This document shows positions 8,576 to 18,906 of a stretch of DNA of 64,000 nt, in pieces. The stretch is from assembly GCA_022360015.1 (NCBI GenBank), contig JAKSDQ010000153.1, positions 62,001 through 126,000 of the forward strand. Reading direction: 5' to 3'. The DNA comes from Cytophagales bacterium. GTDB taxonomy: Bacteria; Bacteroidota; Bacteroidia; Cytophagales; Cyclobacteriaceae. The first letter of the stretch is position 1, and every line of letters starts with the position of its first letter. Under the pieces are notes generated by a model that worked only from the letters and a program-made list of their open reading frames with translations, had not been told where the DNA came from and did no database searches. The position numbers and the translations under genes are program-made.

Positions 8576-9292
8576 TTAATTCATTCCCCTTCCGGAATTG
8601 ACTGACTCCAGGACCACGCTGATTTCCGAAGGGTTGTCAATCAAAAAATCGGGGTTACAGGATTTAAGGAGATCCCTGGTGTGGAAACCCCAGCTTACGG
8701 CAGTGATAACGATGCCGCATTTACGTGCCGCCTCGATATCGCGGCTTTCATCACCTATGAGCATCACCTGGCTTTTGTTCAATCCCTGCTTTTTCAGGAT
8801 GGACTTGATGGCTTTTGACTTTTGAAACAGCTTCACCCCGGAGTCGACAAACCGGAAATACTGCTCCCACTCATTATTAGCCAGGAATTGTGTCACATTT
8901 TCCTTTGAGTTTGAAGTGAGGATACCCATGTTGAATCCCTTTTTCTTCAGGAGGCTCAACTCTCCCTGTATCCCGTCAAATGGGAGCAACTCACCAAGTC
9001 TTTCCCTCATGGCTTTTCTGAGACGCCTGACCAGAAAGGGTAACCTGAAATATGAAATACCCAGTTCCCTGATTATTTCCCGGCTGCTCAACCCCCGGTA
9101 ATGCGGCAATTCTGATTTGTCCACCTTCTTGTACTTAAACTCATCGGCCAGGCTGTTGGCAATCTCGAGACCAGTGGAAATACTATCGGCAATGGTGCCG
9201 TCAAAGTCAAAGATAAGTGTTTTAACCGGTTGCAAGGTCAGGGTAAGGTTTAGCGCGTTTACACATTGATTTTTAAAAATTTCATTACACAA
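8576..9292 (-). CDS. HAD family hydrolase (phosphoglycolate phosphatase-like)
   Basis: A HAD-superfamily phosphatase. Motif I is DFDGT (29-33), motif II LTSNS near 124-128, the motif III lysine lies in the SKAIKS region, and motif IV is GDESRDIEAA. A helical cap between motifs I and II makes it subclass IA, like phosphoglycolate phosphatase or pyrophosphatase PpaX; the substrate is not evident. The start is unusual: no in-frame ATG precedes motif I. The longest reading begins with TTG at 9292, and another TTG at 9235 would give a tighter N-terminus (LQPVKTLIFDFDGT). An in-frame stop lies upstream of 9292, so the gene must use TTG or have a small N-terminal error. Confidence 0.85.
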   Translation of the reverse strand: MCNEIFKNQCVNALNLTLTLQPVKTLIFDFDGTIADSISTGLEIANSLADEFKYKKVDKSELPHYRGLSSREIIRELGISYFRLPFLVRRLRKAMRERLGELLPFDGIQGELSLLKKKGFNMGILTSNSKENVTQFLANNEWEQYFRFVDSGVKLFQKSKAIKSILKKQGLNKSQVMLIGDESRDIEAARKCGIVITAVSWGFHTRDLLKSCNPDFLIDNPSEISVVLESVNSGRGMN

Positions 9293-9383
9293 TTTGGAAA
9301 ATATAATTTGAAATATTAATTAGTCGGTATGATTATTTTATCTTTTACATCGTCAATAAAATCGCAGATAAACAGTTTATTCA

Positions 9384-11546
9384 ATGGCAAAGTTAAGATT
9401 TAAGGCTTTAGAGGAAGTTCAAAAAAGAAGTAAGGTCAATGTCAACATACCGTCTGACAAAATCTCGGATTATTTCGCGCAGCATTCCTTTGATTTGGCC
9501 AAAATGAGGGAAAACCTGGCGCCTGAGACCTACAAAAAAGTGGAATACGCCATTCAGAATGGTAAAAAAATCGATGAAGCAACCGCTGATGCTGTAGCCT
9601 CAGCAGTCAAAAACTGGGCAATCCCCAAGGGAATTACCCATTATACGCACTGGTTTCAGCCACTTACAGGTGCCACAGCAGAAAAACATGATACATTTTT
9701 CGATGCTTCCACTTCACTGGAAAAATTCAAAGGCAGCGCCCTGGTACAACAGGAACCTGACGCTTCGTCATTTCCCAGTGGCGGTATCAGAAGTACTTTT
9801 GAAGCCCGGGGATATACCGCATGGGATCCGAGTTCACCGATTTTTGTCTGGAACGACACCTTGTGTATACCTACTGTTTTTGTAAGTTATACCGGTGAAG
9901 CACTTGATTACAAAGCCCCGCTATTGAAGGCAATAGAAGCGGTAGACAAGGCCGCCACCTATGTTTGTAAATACTTCGACAGGAATGTTGCGAGGGTTAA
10001 CGCTTCATTGGGGTGTGAGCAGGAATACTTTGTGGTCGATAAGGCGCTTTACGCCTGCCGGCCTGATTTGGTGATGGCAGGAAGAACGGTATTCGGGCAT
10101 AACCCTGCCCGCGGTCAGCAATTGGACGATCACTATTTCGGCTCTATCCCTCCCAGAATTTATACTTTTATCAAGGATTTTGAGGTAGAAGCCCTCAAAT
10201 TAGGTATTCCTGTAAGCACCAGGCACAATGAAGTGGCACCCAGCCAGTTTGAAGTAGCACCTTTGTTTGAAGATCTCAACAAAGCAACAGACCACAATCA
10301 GTTGCTGATGGATGTCATGCAAAAAGTGGCTGAAAGGCACCAATTAAAAGTATTATTTCACGAAAAGCCTTTTGCAGGGCTTAATGGCAGCGGCAAGCAC
10401 AATAACTGGTCACTGATTACCAATACCGGCGTGAATTTATTTGCCCCCAGCAGCAGCGCGCGTGAAAACCTTCAGTTTCTCACTTTTTTTGTCAACACCA
10501 TGAAAGCCGTCCATGACCACGCAGACCTGTTACGTGCCAGTATTGCCTCCGCAGGAAATGACTACCGCCTCGGGGCCAATGAGGCCCCTCCGGCTATCAT
10601 TTCAATTTTCATCGGACAACAACTTTCCAGCGTTTTGGATGAGTTTGAAAAGAGTGGTAATGTAAAAGTTGAAAAAGGCGATAATATGTACATGAAACTC
10701 GGAATTGACAAAATACCTGAAATAATTCTGGACAATACTGACAGAAACAGAACTTCACCGTTTGCTTTTACAGGCAATAAGTTTGAGTTCAGGGCCGTGG
10801 GGTCAGATACCAACGTAGCCAATCCTATGACTGCACTGAATCTGATTGTAGCCGACCAGTTGAAGCAATTTGCCAAAGAGGTGGATCAACTGATCGACAG
10901 CGGCAAGGAAAAAAAGATTGCCATCGTGGAAGTTTTGAGAAAATATGTAAAAGAGTCCAAGGATATCCGGTTTGAGGGAGATGGTTATTCCGAGGCGTGG
11001 GTTAAAGAAGCTGAAAAACGCAAACTTTCCAATTTAAAAGACACCCCCCGGGCCCTGGAAGCATATACATCGAAAAAAACAAAAGAATTGTTTGCCAGGC
11101 ATAAGGTGCTGTCTGAAGTCGAACTGGAAGCCCGGAAAGAAACGATGCTGGAAAACTATATCATGAAGATACAAATCGAGTCACGGGTAATGGGTGATCT
11201 GGCACTTAACCATATCATTCCTACCGCCATTGCCTATCAAAGCAAGTTAATCGACAATGCCAATGGCCTGAAGGGGCTGGGAATAGACAATTCCTCCATC
11301 ACAAAAAACATCAAAAAAGTTTCACAACATATAGATACTGTGAGGGAAGGTGTGCTGGAAATGATTGAAGCAAGAAAAAAGGCCAATAAAATAGAAGATA
11401 CTGCCAAAAGGGCAGCCGCCTATTGTGATGAAGTGAAAGAAAAACACTTTAACAGCATTCGCAGGTCTGTAGATAAGCTCGAACTTTATGTAGACGATGA
11501 AGACTGGCCACTGGTTAAATACCGTGAGCTATTGTTTTTGAGATAA
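9384..11546 (+). CDS. glnN: Type III glutamine synthetase
   Basis: A 720-residue GSIII, the large glutamine synthetase typical of Bacteroidota and cyanobacteria. It forms glutamine from glutamate, ammonia and ATP. The protein has the GSIII N-terminal domain (GGIRSTFEARGYTAWDP near 132-148), the catalytic segments GCEQEYF and NEVAPSQFEVAP, the ATP/glutamate-binding stretch HEKPFAGLNGSGKHNNWSL (about 331-349), and the long C-terminal helical extension (580-720). The length matches the family (about 700-730). It stands alone, with no glnB or amtB next to it. Confidence 0.96.
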   Translation: MAKLRFKALEEVQKRSKVNVNIPSDKISDYFAQHSFDLAKMRENLAPETYKKVEYAIQNGKKIDEATADAVASAVKNWAIPKGITHYTHWFQPLTGATAEKHDTFFDASTSLEKFKGSALVQQEPDASSFPSGGIRSTFEARGYTAWDPSSPIFVWNDTLCIPTVFVSYTGEALDYKAPLLKAIEAVDKAATYVCKYFDRNVARVNASLGCEQEYFVVDKALYACRPDLVMAGRTVFGHNPARGQQLDDHYFGSIPPRIYTFIKDFEVEALKLGIPVSTRHNEVAPSQFEVAPLFEDLNKATDHNQLLMDVMQKVAERHQLKVLFHEKPFAGLNGSGKHNNWSLITNTGVNLFAPSSSARENLQFLTFFVNTMKAVHDHADLLRASIASAGNDYRLGANEAPPAIISIFIGQQLSSVLDEFEKSGNVKVEKGDNMYMKLGIDKIPEIILDNTDRNRTSPFAFTGNKFEFRAVGSDTNVANPMTALNLIVADQLKQFAKEVDQLIDSGKEKKIAIVEVLRKYVKESKDIRFEGDGYSEAWVKEAEKRKLSNLKDTPRALEAYTSKKTKELFARHKVLSEVELEARKETMLENYIMKIQIESRVMGDLALNHIIPTAIAYQSKLIDNANGLKGLGIDNSSITKNIKKVSQHIDTVREGVLEMIEARKKANKIEDTAKRAAAYCDEVKEKHFNSIRRSVDKLELYVDDEDWPLVKYRELLFLR

Positions 11547-11580
11547 GATTTTAGTGATTCAGAAATAAAACCGCATACCG

Positions 11581-11604
11581 GGAGGCTGCCTTTAAGCAGC
11601 CTCC
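11581..11604. terminator. Hairpin between convergent glnN and the conserved unknown gene
   Basis: GGAGGCTGC (11581-11589) and GCAGCCTCC (11596-11604) form a 9-bp perfect stem with a 6-nt loop. The stem overlaps the last codons of the minus-strand gene. There is no long T-run on either side, so it is a weak terminator or an RNA 3' stabiliser. Confidence 0.5.
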
Positions 11605-12311
11605 AAACTCAGATGTTTTACCAAAAGCCGCTTGGCAATAGGCATAACTGTCTCCTCAAGAGGGCATGAAATATCTACGTTAATCAGGAATGTAGCCGGA
11701 TTGGGAAAATCCTGCCGGTCTTTGACCAGTTCAAGCTTTATCTGTTCAAATGTCTTTCCAATTTTATTTCTGACGTCTTTGATGAAAATTGTGTTTATAC
11801 CCCTGTATTTTTCGTTGGCACTCTCGAATACCGTAATTTGGTATTGAAAAATCTTGGTCTCTTCTTCAAAGGTTTGGTTAAGAAAAAAATAGCCTTCCTG
11901 ATTATATAACGGCGTTATTCCAACTGACTCAATAGACACATTTTCTTCCACATTTTCATAGATGTCTTTTCCTTCTTCTATTAAACCTTCCATTTTAGGC
12001 ATGGCAAAGGTCAGAATTTGCTCTATAAGCTCCATTAACTGATCATCTTCGACCAGTTTCTTGTAATGGATCTTCAGTTTTTTAAATTCCGCCTTGGTGA
12101 TTTCTTTCGGAAAATTCTGATAGATAAGGGATTTATTCGATTTCAATTGCATCAGATTTTTATGATGAAATGCCAGATCAGATAAAAAGGGATACAATTT
12201 CAAATCATTGAAGTTTTGCTTTACTTTCTGCAGGTATGCCAAAAGAATATATTTCTTGTATTCAAAGTCCATTAATCCTTTTGTCAACCAGTTTTGTTCC
12301 AGTAACTCCAT
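11592..12311 (-). CDS. Conserved hypothetical protein
   Basis: I do not recognise a named domain. The protein is soluble and largely helical in its first half (Lys-, Leu- and Glu-rich, about 1-125). The second half appears alpha/beta, with regular strands such as EGYFFLNQTF and KIFQYQITVFES and a final stretch FLINVDISCPLEETVMPIAKRLLVKHL. There is no signal peptide or membrane segment. An ORF could begin at TTG 12317, but ATG 12311 (MELLEQNW) is two codons further and preferred. Its promoter region carries a palindrome over the -7 element, so it may be specifically regulated. Confidence 0.72.
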   Translation of the reverse strand: MELLEQNWLTKGLMDFEYKKYILLAYLQKVKQNFNDLKLYPFLSDLAFHHKNLMQLKSNKSLIYQNFPKEITKAEFKKLKIHYKKLVEDDQLMELIEQILTFAMPKMEGLIEEGKDIYENVEENVSIESVGITPLYNQEGYFFLNQTFEEETKIFQYQITVFESANEKYRGINTIFIKDVRNKIGKTFEQIKLELVKDRQDFPNPATFLINVDISCPLEETVMPIAKRLLVKHLSLEAA

Positions 12312-12398
12312 ATCCAAAAAAAGTTGATTTTATACAAATAACGACTGTTATTAGGAAAATTATTTCCACATGATTGTTTAAAGTAGTTAATTTTTCAG

Positions 12399-12434
12399 GG
12401 TAAGTCAAATGTATACTTACCTAAAAATCAACAA
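12399..12434 (-). promoter_or_regulatory. Promoter with overlapping palindrome upstream of the conserved hypothetical gene
   Basis: On the minus strand TACATTTG (12413-12406) matches the Bacteroidota -7 consensus TAnnTTTG, with TTG (12434-12432) 18 bases further upstream. GGTAAGT (12399-12405) and ACTTACC (12415-12421) form a perfect 7-bp inverted repeat with a 9-nt spacer that encloses the -7 element, as a repressor operator would. The rest of the 314-base divergent gap (12318-12631) holds only the weak groES promoter candidate. Confidence 0.5.
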
Positions 12435-12518
12435 GCTGTTTATGACAATAATAAAGAATATGCAGTAATTATGTCAGTCACAATTGGCGACTTTTATGAT
12501 GATGTAAGAAAAATACTG

Positions 12519-12526
12519 TAATTTTG
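12519..12526 (+). promoter_or_regulatory. Candidate -7 element for groESL
   Basis: TAATTTTG fits TAnnTTTG about 105 bases before groES, but I find no TTG at the right distance upstream. No CIRCE operator (TTAGCACTC-N9-GAGTGCTAA) is present in this gap, so HrcA control is not supported by the sequence. Confidence 0.3.
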
Positions 12527-12631
12527 ACGGCAATATGGCAACATGACTTGTCATATTTAAGATGGCACGGGAAATGCTACGCTGAATTCAGAGTTTACTA
12601 AATGTTAAACATTAAAAATAACTTATAAACA

Positions 12632-12910
12632 ATGTCAAAATTAAACTTTAAACCATTAGCGGATAGAGTGCTTGTCGAGCCGGCCGCAGCAGAAGAAAAA
12701 ACAGCTTCCGGAATTATCATTCCCGATACTGCCCAAGAAAAACCTCAAAGAGGTGAAATCGTTGCTATAGGCACTGGTAAAAAAGATGAGCCGTTTAATG
12801 TAAAAGTGGGCGACAACGTACTTTATCGTAAATTCGCCGGTCAGGAAATCATCATCGAAGGCAAAGAATTTCTCATTATGAAAGAATCAGATATCTTAGG
12901 AATTGTCTAG
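12632..12910 (+). CDS. groES: Co-chaperonin GroES
   Basis: A 92-residue GroES (Hsp10), normal length. It forms the heptameric lid of the GroEL folding chamber. Seen are the N-terminal [10 protein letters not shown], the mobile loop [19 protein letters not shown] (about 21-39), and the C-terminal [14 protein letters not shown]. It is 52 bases upstream of groEL in the standard operon. Confidence 0.98.
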   Translation: MSKLNFKPLADRVLVEPAAAEEKTASGIIIPDTAQEKPQRGEIVAIGTGKKDEPFNVKVGDNVLYRKFAGQEIIIEGKEFLIMKESDILGIV

Positions 12911-12950
12911 TTTCAACCTTACTAACGTAAAATCAAAATTCAAACTTTAA

Positions 12951-14600
<1,650 letters not shown>

Positions 14601-14624
14601 TCTTTATCTCCGTCTATAAAAATA

Positions 14625-14657
14625 AAAAAGACCGTATGGTAACCATGCGGTCTTTTT
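14625..14657. terminator. Bidirectional terminator between groEL and the DUF1987 gene
   Basis: A-run, then AGACCGTATGGT, then AACCATGCGGTCT and a T-run: a stem of about 13-14 bp with flanking A/T runs, placed between two convergent genes. Confidence 0.85.
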
Positions 14658-14680
14658 AAATTTCTATCCGTTTAAGCTGC

Positions 14681-15070
14681 CTATTCCTTGGCTCCGTTTA
14701 TCAGCACCATCTCGATAGGGAGCTTCATAATTTCTTTGAAATCTTGCCCTGACTCCAGAATATCCTCGTCCTCTTTTTCATAATACCAATCTATTCGGAG
14801 GTTCTGTCCATTTTTATGTAATTTCTCCATGCGTCTGAATATCTCCACCAAGCATTTGGAAGAACTTGTGTTGAAATATTCCAATATGATTTTCAGGTGG
14901 GTTTCTTCTTTAGGCTCTTTAATGTATTCATCCAAACATTTCAACAATGGCCTGTAAAATTCTATGGAATTCTCGGGAATTGAACGCCCGCTAATCTCAA
15001 AAACTCCCTTGGTAAAATCAAAATTCAACTCAGGGGTTTTATGAGTTGCACTTAAGTAGTAACTGTCCAT
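14681..15070 (-). CDS. SiaC-family regulatory phosphoprotein (DUF1987)
   Basis: About 129 residues from ATG 15070 (MDSYYLSATHKTPEL); a longer frame begins with GTG at 15094. The features fit the DUF1987/SiaC family: SATHKTPELNFDF, GVFEISGRSIPENSIEFYRPL, then a strand IILEYFNTSSSKCLVEIFRRME. In Pseudomonas, SiaC is switched by phosphorylation on a serine or threonine by the kinase SiaB and the phosphatase SiaA, and controls a diguanylate cyclase. The partner kinase and phosphatase are not adjacent here, so the role is inferred from family only. Confidence 0.8.
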   Translation of the reverse strand: MDSYYLSATHKTPELNFDFTKGVFEISGRSIPENSIEFYRPLLKCLDEYIKEPKEETHLKIILEYFNTSSSKCLVEIFRRMEKLHKNGQNLRIDWYYEKEDEDILESGQDFKEIMKLPIEMVLINGAKE

Positions 15071-15295
15071 TGCTACATGTAAAGATTGATCCACTTCCGT
15101 AATACTTTAAATTTAAAACATGCCTTTAAATTAACCTAAATAATCACGTTTAAATCGACAAATTTTATTGAAATAAGCTGGCTGTAATATTTTTTAATTA
15201 TTTGCTCTTTTCATATCGTCCACAGTCCCTGTTACTTTCGGTTTCATACCACCGGCATCCGTGTACCCCATGATGAAACGATTTGATGTTACCCT

Positions 15296-15325
15296 TTTGA
15301 AATCATGTAATTTTATTTAGATTTG
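15296..15325 (+). promoter_or_regulatory. Promoter of the sodium:solute symporter gene
   Basis: TTTG (15296-15299), an 18-base spacer, then TAGATTTG (15318-15325) match the Bacteroidota -33/-7 consensus closely, 44 bases before the ATG. Confidence 0.65.
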
Positions 15326-15368
15326 GCAGTTTATTTTTTGTTTGACTGACAGCACAACCTGATTGCAC

Positions 15369-16850
15369 ATGATCTACACTACTGTTACCTTATTATATCT
15401 GGCCATATTGATTGGCATTATTGTTTACAAGAGCAGGTCGGTAAAAACCGAGGATGATTTTGTAGTGGCTGGCAGATCGGTGCCGGTATACCTTTTGGTA
15501 GGTACGCTTGTTTGTACCTGGATAGGTTCGGGAAGCTTGTTCGGTACCGCCGGTCTTACATTCAGGACCGGATTTTCGGAATTGTGGTTTTCCATGGGGG
15601 CCTGGATAGGCATTGTCGTCATCTATTTCATCGCCGCCAGGGTAAGAAAAATCAGCCAGTATACCCTGACTGACCTCCTCGAAACACGGTATAACAAAAC
15701 CGCCCGGTTGTTGGGAACTATCACGATCATTGTGGCCTATATCATTATTGCCGGCTACCAGTTCAAAGGTGGGGGCAGATTCATTAATATATTATCAGAC
15801 GGTAGCATCGGTCCTGAAACAGGTATGATCATTGCTGCGGTCGTCATTATATCCTTCACCGCACTGGCTGGAATGGTATCTATTGTTTCGATCGATATTT
15901 TCAACGGCATTGTTATGATTCTTGCCATGTTTATGGCCTTGCCGTTTGCCATCCGGTCACATGGAGGCTGGGGAGAAGTGGTAGCGACCATCCATGACAA
16001 AAACCCCGAGTATTTGTCCATGTTTGAAGGGCATGACGCTTTTTGGGTGTTGGGCATACTGTTGCCCACTTTTTTGTTGTTGATGAGTGAAAGTAGCATT
16101 TATCAGAAGTTTTCCTCTGCCAAAGACGCCACCTCAGCGCGTAAGGCTGTATTGGGAATGCTTATTGGCGTAGTGGTCATTGAATTTTTAATGTGTACTA
16201 TCGCAATTGTAGGTTACGCCATTTACGCTGAAGATGCCAGGTTTTTCCTGGCCGATGGTTCGATTAACGAAAGTATGTCAGAAGAAATAATTTTACGCAT
16301 CGGATATGAGCAAATGCCCGCACTTGCCGGCTCACTACTATTTGCCGCCGGTGTAGCCATCATTATTTCCACAGGCAATACTTTTTTGATGGTTACATCC
16401 ACCAATGTGGCACGCGACCTTATTCAGCCTTATGTGTTAAAGAATAAAGATGCCAAAACCAACATGCTGGTACAAAGGGTCATAATTATCGTATTGGGAA
16501 TTTTGGCTTACCTGCTTGTAACACAATTCACCACCATACTGGAAATGGCATTTATCTCTTATACAATGATAGGCGCTTCACTGGCTCCGGTCTTGCTGGC
16601 TTCGTTTTTCTGGAAAAGGGTCACGCCGGCCGGTGGGGTAACGTCCATCCTGGCAGGTATGATTGTACCTGTTATCAATAAGATCATGGAAGTCAGCGAA
16701 GTTACCTTCAGTATTTTTGGCATCTCATTTCCGTTACATACCGATTATATCGCCATCCCTTCTTTGGTCATGTCACTGCTAATGCTGATTGTTGTCAGCT
16801 TGTTGACTCCACCCTCGGGAGAAGAAAAGTGGAAACCCTTCTTTTCGTAG
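15369..16850 (+). CDS. Sodium:solute symporter (SSS family)
   Basis: A polytopic inner-membrane transporter of the SSS family, about 493 residues, that takes up a small organic solute with sodium. About 13 hydrophobic segments are visible. The first lines carry the family pattern VKTEDDFVVAGRSVP followed by GTLVCTWIGSGSLFGTAG, where the sodium/substrate site lies. The frame can begin at TTG 15363, but ATG 15369 is preferred. The substrate cannot be read from sequence. It stands 129 bases before pckA with its own promoter, and pckA has another, so the two need not be co-transcribed. Confidence 0.9.
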   Translation: MIYTTVTLLYLAILIGIIVYKSRSVKTEDDFVVAGRSVPVYLLVGTLVCTWIGSGSLFGTAGLTFRTGFSELWFSMGAWIGIVVIYFIAARVRKISQYTLTDLLETRYNKTARLLGTITIIVAYIIIAGYQFKGGGRFINILSDGSIGPETGMIIAAVVIISFTALAGMVSIVSIDIFNGIVMILAMFMALPFAIRSHGGWGEVVATIHDKNPEYLSMFEGHDAFWVLGILLPTFLLLMSESSIYQKFSSAKDATSARKAVLGMLIGVVVIEFLMCTIAIVGYAIYAEDARFFLADGSINESMSEEIILRIGYEQMPALAGSLLFAAGVAIIISTGNTFLMVTSTNVARDLIQPYVLKNKDAKTNMLVQRVIIIVLGILAYLLVTQFTTILEMAFISYTMIGASLAPVLLASFFWKRVTPAGGVTSILAGMIVPVINKIMEVSEVTFSIFGISFPLHTDYIAIPSLVMSLLMLIVVSLLTPPSGEEKWKPFFS

Positions 16851-16908
16851 CCCCTCTTTACATAGTCGCTCCTCTTTATATAGCCCTGATAATACATTGG
16901 CTATGATA

Positions 16909-16936
16909 TTGAGATTTAATAATTTTCTTACCTTTG
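16909..16936 (+). promoter_or_regulatory. Promoter of pckA
   Basis: TTG (16909-16911), a 17-base spacer and TACCTTTG (16929-16936), a full match to the Bacteroidota consensus, 43 bases before the pckA ATG. Confidence 0.7.
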
Positions 16937-16979
16937 CGCCATCTTAATCATTAATTTAAATAGGAATAAACCCATAGAA

Positions 16980-18596
16980 ATGACAGAAATAGGATTGAAA
17001 TCCGAGGCTTCAGGAGTCGATACTCTTGGAATCGAAAACGCCAGAGATGTATATTGGAATTTAACTCCGGCAGAGCTTACGGAAGAAGCAATAAAAAGAG
17101 GGGAAGGTTTCATGACCAGCACAGGCGCCCTGATGTGTGACACCGGAGAGTTTACCGGCAGATCACCCCAGGACCGGTTTATTGTCGAAGATAATAAAAC
17201 AAAAGATACCGTTTGGTGGGGAAATATCAACATGCCATTCTCACCTGAAAAATTCGACAACTTATATCAAAAAATGATCAGACACCTGGAAGGTAAAGAC
17301 CTGTTTGTGAGGGATGCCTATGCCGGTGCCGATAAAACTTACAGATTAAAGCTAAGGGTGGTTAACACCATGGCATGGCAAAACCTGTTTTGTTATAACA
17401 TGTTTTTACGTCCTGAGAAGTATAAACTCGAAAGGTTTCAGCCCAATTTCACTGTCATTTGCGCCCCTGAATTTAAAGCCGATCCGGAAGAAGACGGGAC
17501 AAGACAAGCTAATTTCGCCATAATTAATTTTACAAAAAGAATGATTATTATTGGCGGAACAGCCTACGCGGGAGAAATGAAAAAAGGTATATTTTCAGTC
17601 TTGAATTACCTGTTACCCATTGAACATGGTGTTTTATCCATGCATTGTTCTGCCAATATTGGCAAAATGCATGACAGTGCCATCTTTTTTGGTTTGAGCG
17701 GCACAGGTAAAACCACCCTGTCGGCAGATCCTGAAAGAGGGCTGATTGGTGACGACGAGCATGGCTGGACCGACAAAAATGTATTTAACTTTGAAGGCGG
17801 GTGTTATGCAAAGGTAATCGATCTGACCAGGGAAAAGGAGCCACAGATTTACGACGCCATCAAGTTTGGGGCTATTGTAGAAAATACCCGCTTTTATGAA
17901 GGAACAAGACACGTTAATTATAATGATACATCAGTCACGGAAAACACCCGAAGCTCCTATCCCATCCACCATATAGCTAATGCGGTATCTCCCTCTATCG
18001 GTGGTATTCCAAAGAATATTTTCTTTTTAACCTGTGATGCCTATGGTGTGCTGCCCCCGATCTCAAAGCTCACCAAGGGATTGGCCATGTACCACTTCAT
18101 TTCAGGATACACGGCAAAGGTGGCTGGTACGGAGGCCGGGGTTACCGAACCGCAAACTGTTTTCAGTGCATGTTTTGGAGCGCCTTTTCTGCCCCTTCAT
18201 CCCACCACATACGCTGAAATGCTCGGGAAAAAAATGGAGCAATACAATGTTAGGATTTGGCTTGTTAATACAGGCTGGTCAGGAGGCCCTTATGGGGTCG
18301 GATCAAGAATCCGGCTCACTTATACCAGGGCTATGATTACCGCTGCCCTGAATGGCACGCTGGAAAATGTCGGTTACCGCACACATTCTATCTTCGGCTG
18401 TGGTATACCCCTCACCTGCCCCGGCGTGCCTTCAGAAGTGCTGAGTCCAAGGGAAACCTGGAAAAATGATGTAGGGTATTACAAAATGGCGAATAAACTG
18501 GCGAATGAGTTCCTCAAAAACTTCAAGAAGTTTGAAGACTACGCCAACGACGAAATCATGGCCGGTTCCCCCAGGCCACGTAAAGATTATTTCTAG
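16980..18596 (+). CDS. pckA: Phosphoenolpyruvate carboxykinase (ATP)
   Basis: A 538-residue ATP-dependent PEP carboxykinase, which converts oxaloacetate and ATP to PEP, CO2 and ADP as the first step of gluconeogenesis (or runs in reverse to fix CO2). The kinase P-loop is GLSGTGKTTLS (238-248), followed by the metal-binding GDDEHGW (257-263). FTGRSPQDRFIV near 58-69 carries the oxaloacetate-binding arginine. The length is standard and the frame intact. It is monocistronic by the look of its own promoter. Confidence 0.97.
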   Translation: MTEIGLKSEASGVDTLGIENARDVYWNLTPAELTEEAIKRGEGFMTSTGALMCDTGEFTGRSPQDRFIVEDNKTKDTVWWGNINMPFSPEKFDNLYQKMIRHLEGKDLFVRDAYAGADKTYRLKLRVVNTMAWQNLFCYNMFLRPEKYKLERFQPNFTVICAPEFKADPEEDGTRQANFAIINFTKRMIIIGGTAYAGEMKKGIFSVLNYLLPIEHGVLSMHCSANIGKMHDSAIFFGLSGTGKTTLSADPERGLIGDDEHGWTDKNVFNFEGGCYAKVIDLTREKEPQIYDAIKFGAIVENTRFYEGTRHVNYNDTSVTENTRSSYPIHHIANAVSPSIGGIPKNIFFLTCDAYGVLPPISKLTKGLAMYHFISGYTAKVAGTEAGVTEPQTVFSACFGAPFLPLHPTTYAEMLGKKMEQYNVRIWLVNTGWSGGPYGVGSRIRLTYTRAMITAALNGTLENVGYRTHSIFGCGIPLTCPGVPSEVLSPRETWKNDVGYYKMANKLANEFLKNFKKFEDYANDEIMAGSPRPRKDYF

Positions 18597-18643
18597 GGTT
18601 TTCCTTACCTCAACATCCGAACGAGTCAACAATGATGCTAGCA

Positions 18644-18678
18644 TAGTCATAGTATGACTTGGAGTCATACTATGACTA
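18644..18678. repeat. Perfect 16-bp palindrome, with a half copy nearby
   Basis: TAGTCATAGTATGACT (18644-18659), loop TGG, and AGTCATACTATGACTA (18663-18678) pair perfectly. A further half, AGTCATACTATGA, lies at 18713-18725. Twelve bases are shared with the palindrome at 1720-1742. It lies in the 310-base gap after pckA and is more like a dispersed palindromic repeat than a terminator, as no T-run follows. Confidence 0.6.
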
Positions 18679-18740
18679 GAATCGTCATCACCCCACGCTC
18701 AAACAAACCAGAAGTCATACTATGATTCTAGTACCCTAAA

Positions 18741-18858
18741 TAGCGCAAGCATCTCGTGGCTGTCCCACAACGTCTTCAACAAAATTCTTTGTGTCTCTTT
18801 GTGTCTTGGTGCCTCCGTGGTTAACCATTTTTCACCACGGAGGCACCAAGACACAAAG
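18741..18858. repeat. Fold-back repeat related to the 5.4 kb element, with a 24-bp perfect stem
   Basis: Arms 18797-18820 and 18835-18858 are a perfect 24-bp inverted repeat around a 14-nt loop, beginning CTTTGTGTCTTGGTGCC. The bases before it (GCGCAAGCATCTCGTGGCTG, from 18741) parallel GCGCAAGCGTCCCGTGGCTA at 5441-5460. The two loci thus share an outer end and an inner CTTTGTG...GTGCCTCYGTGG block, so they look like diverged copies of one element family. Confidence 0.65.
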
Positions 18859-18906
18859 GTTTTTGGTTGTAAAACTGTGACTAGTATCGTCACACGAAAT
18901 ATTGCT

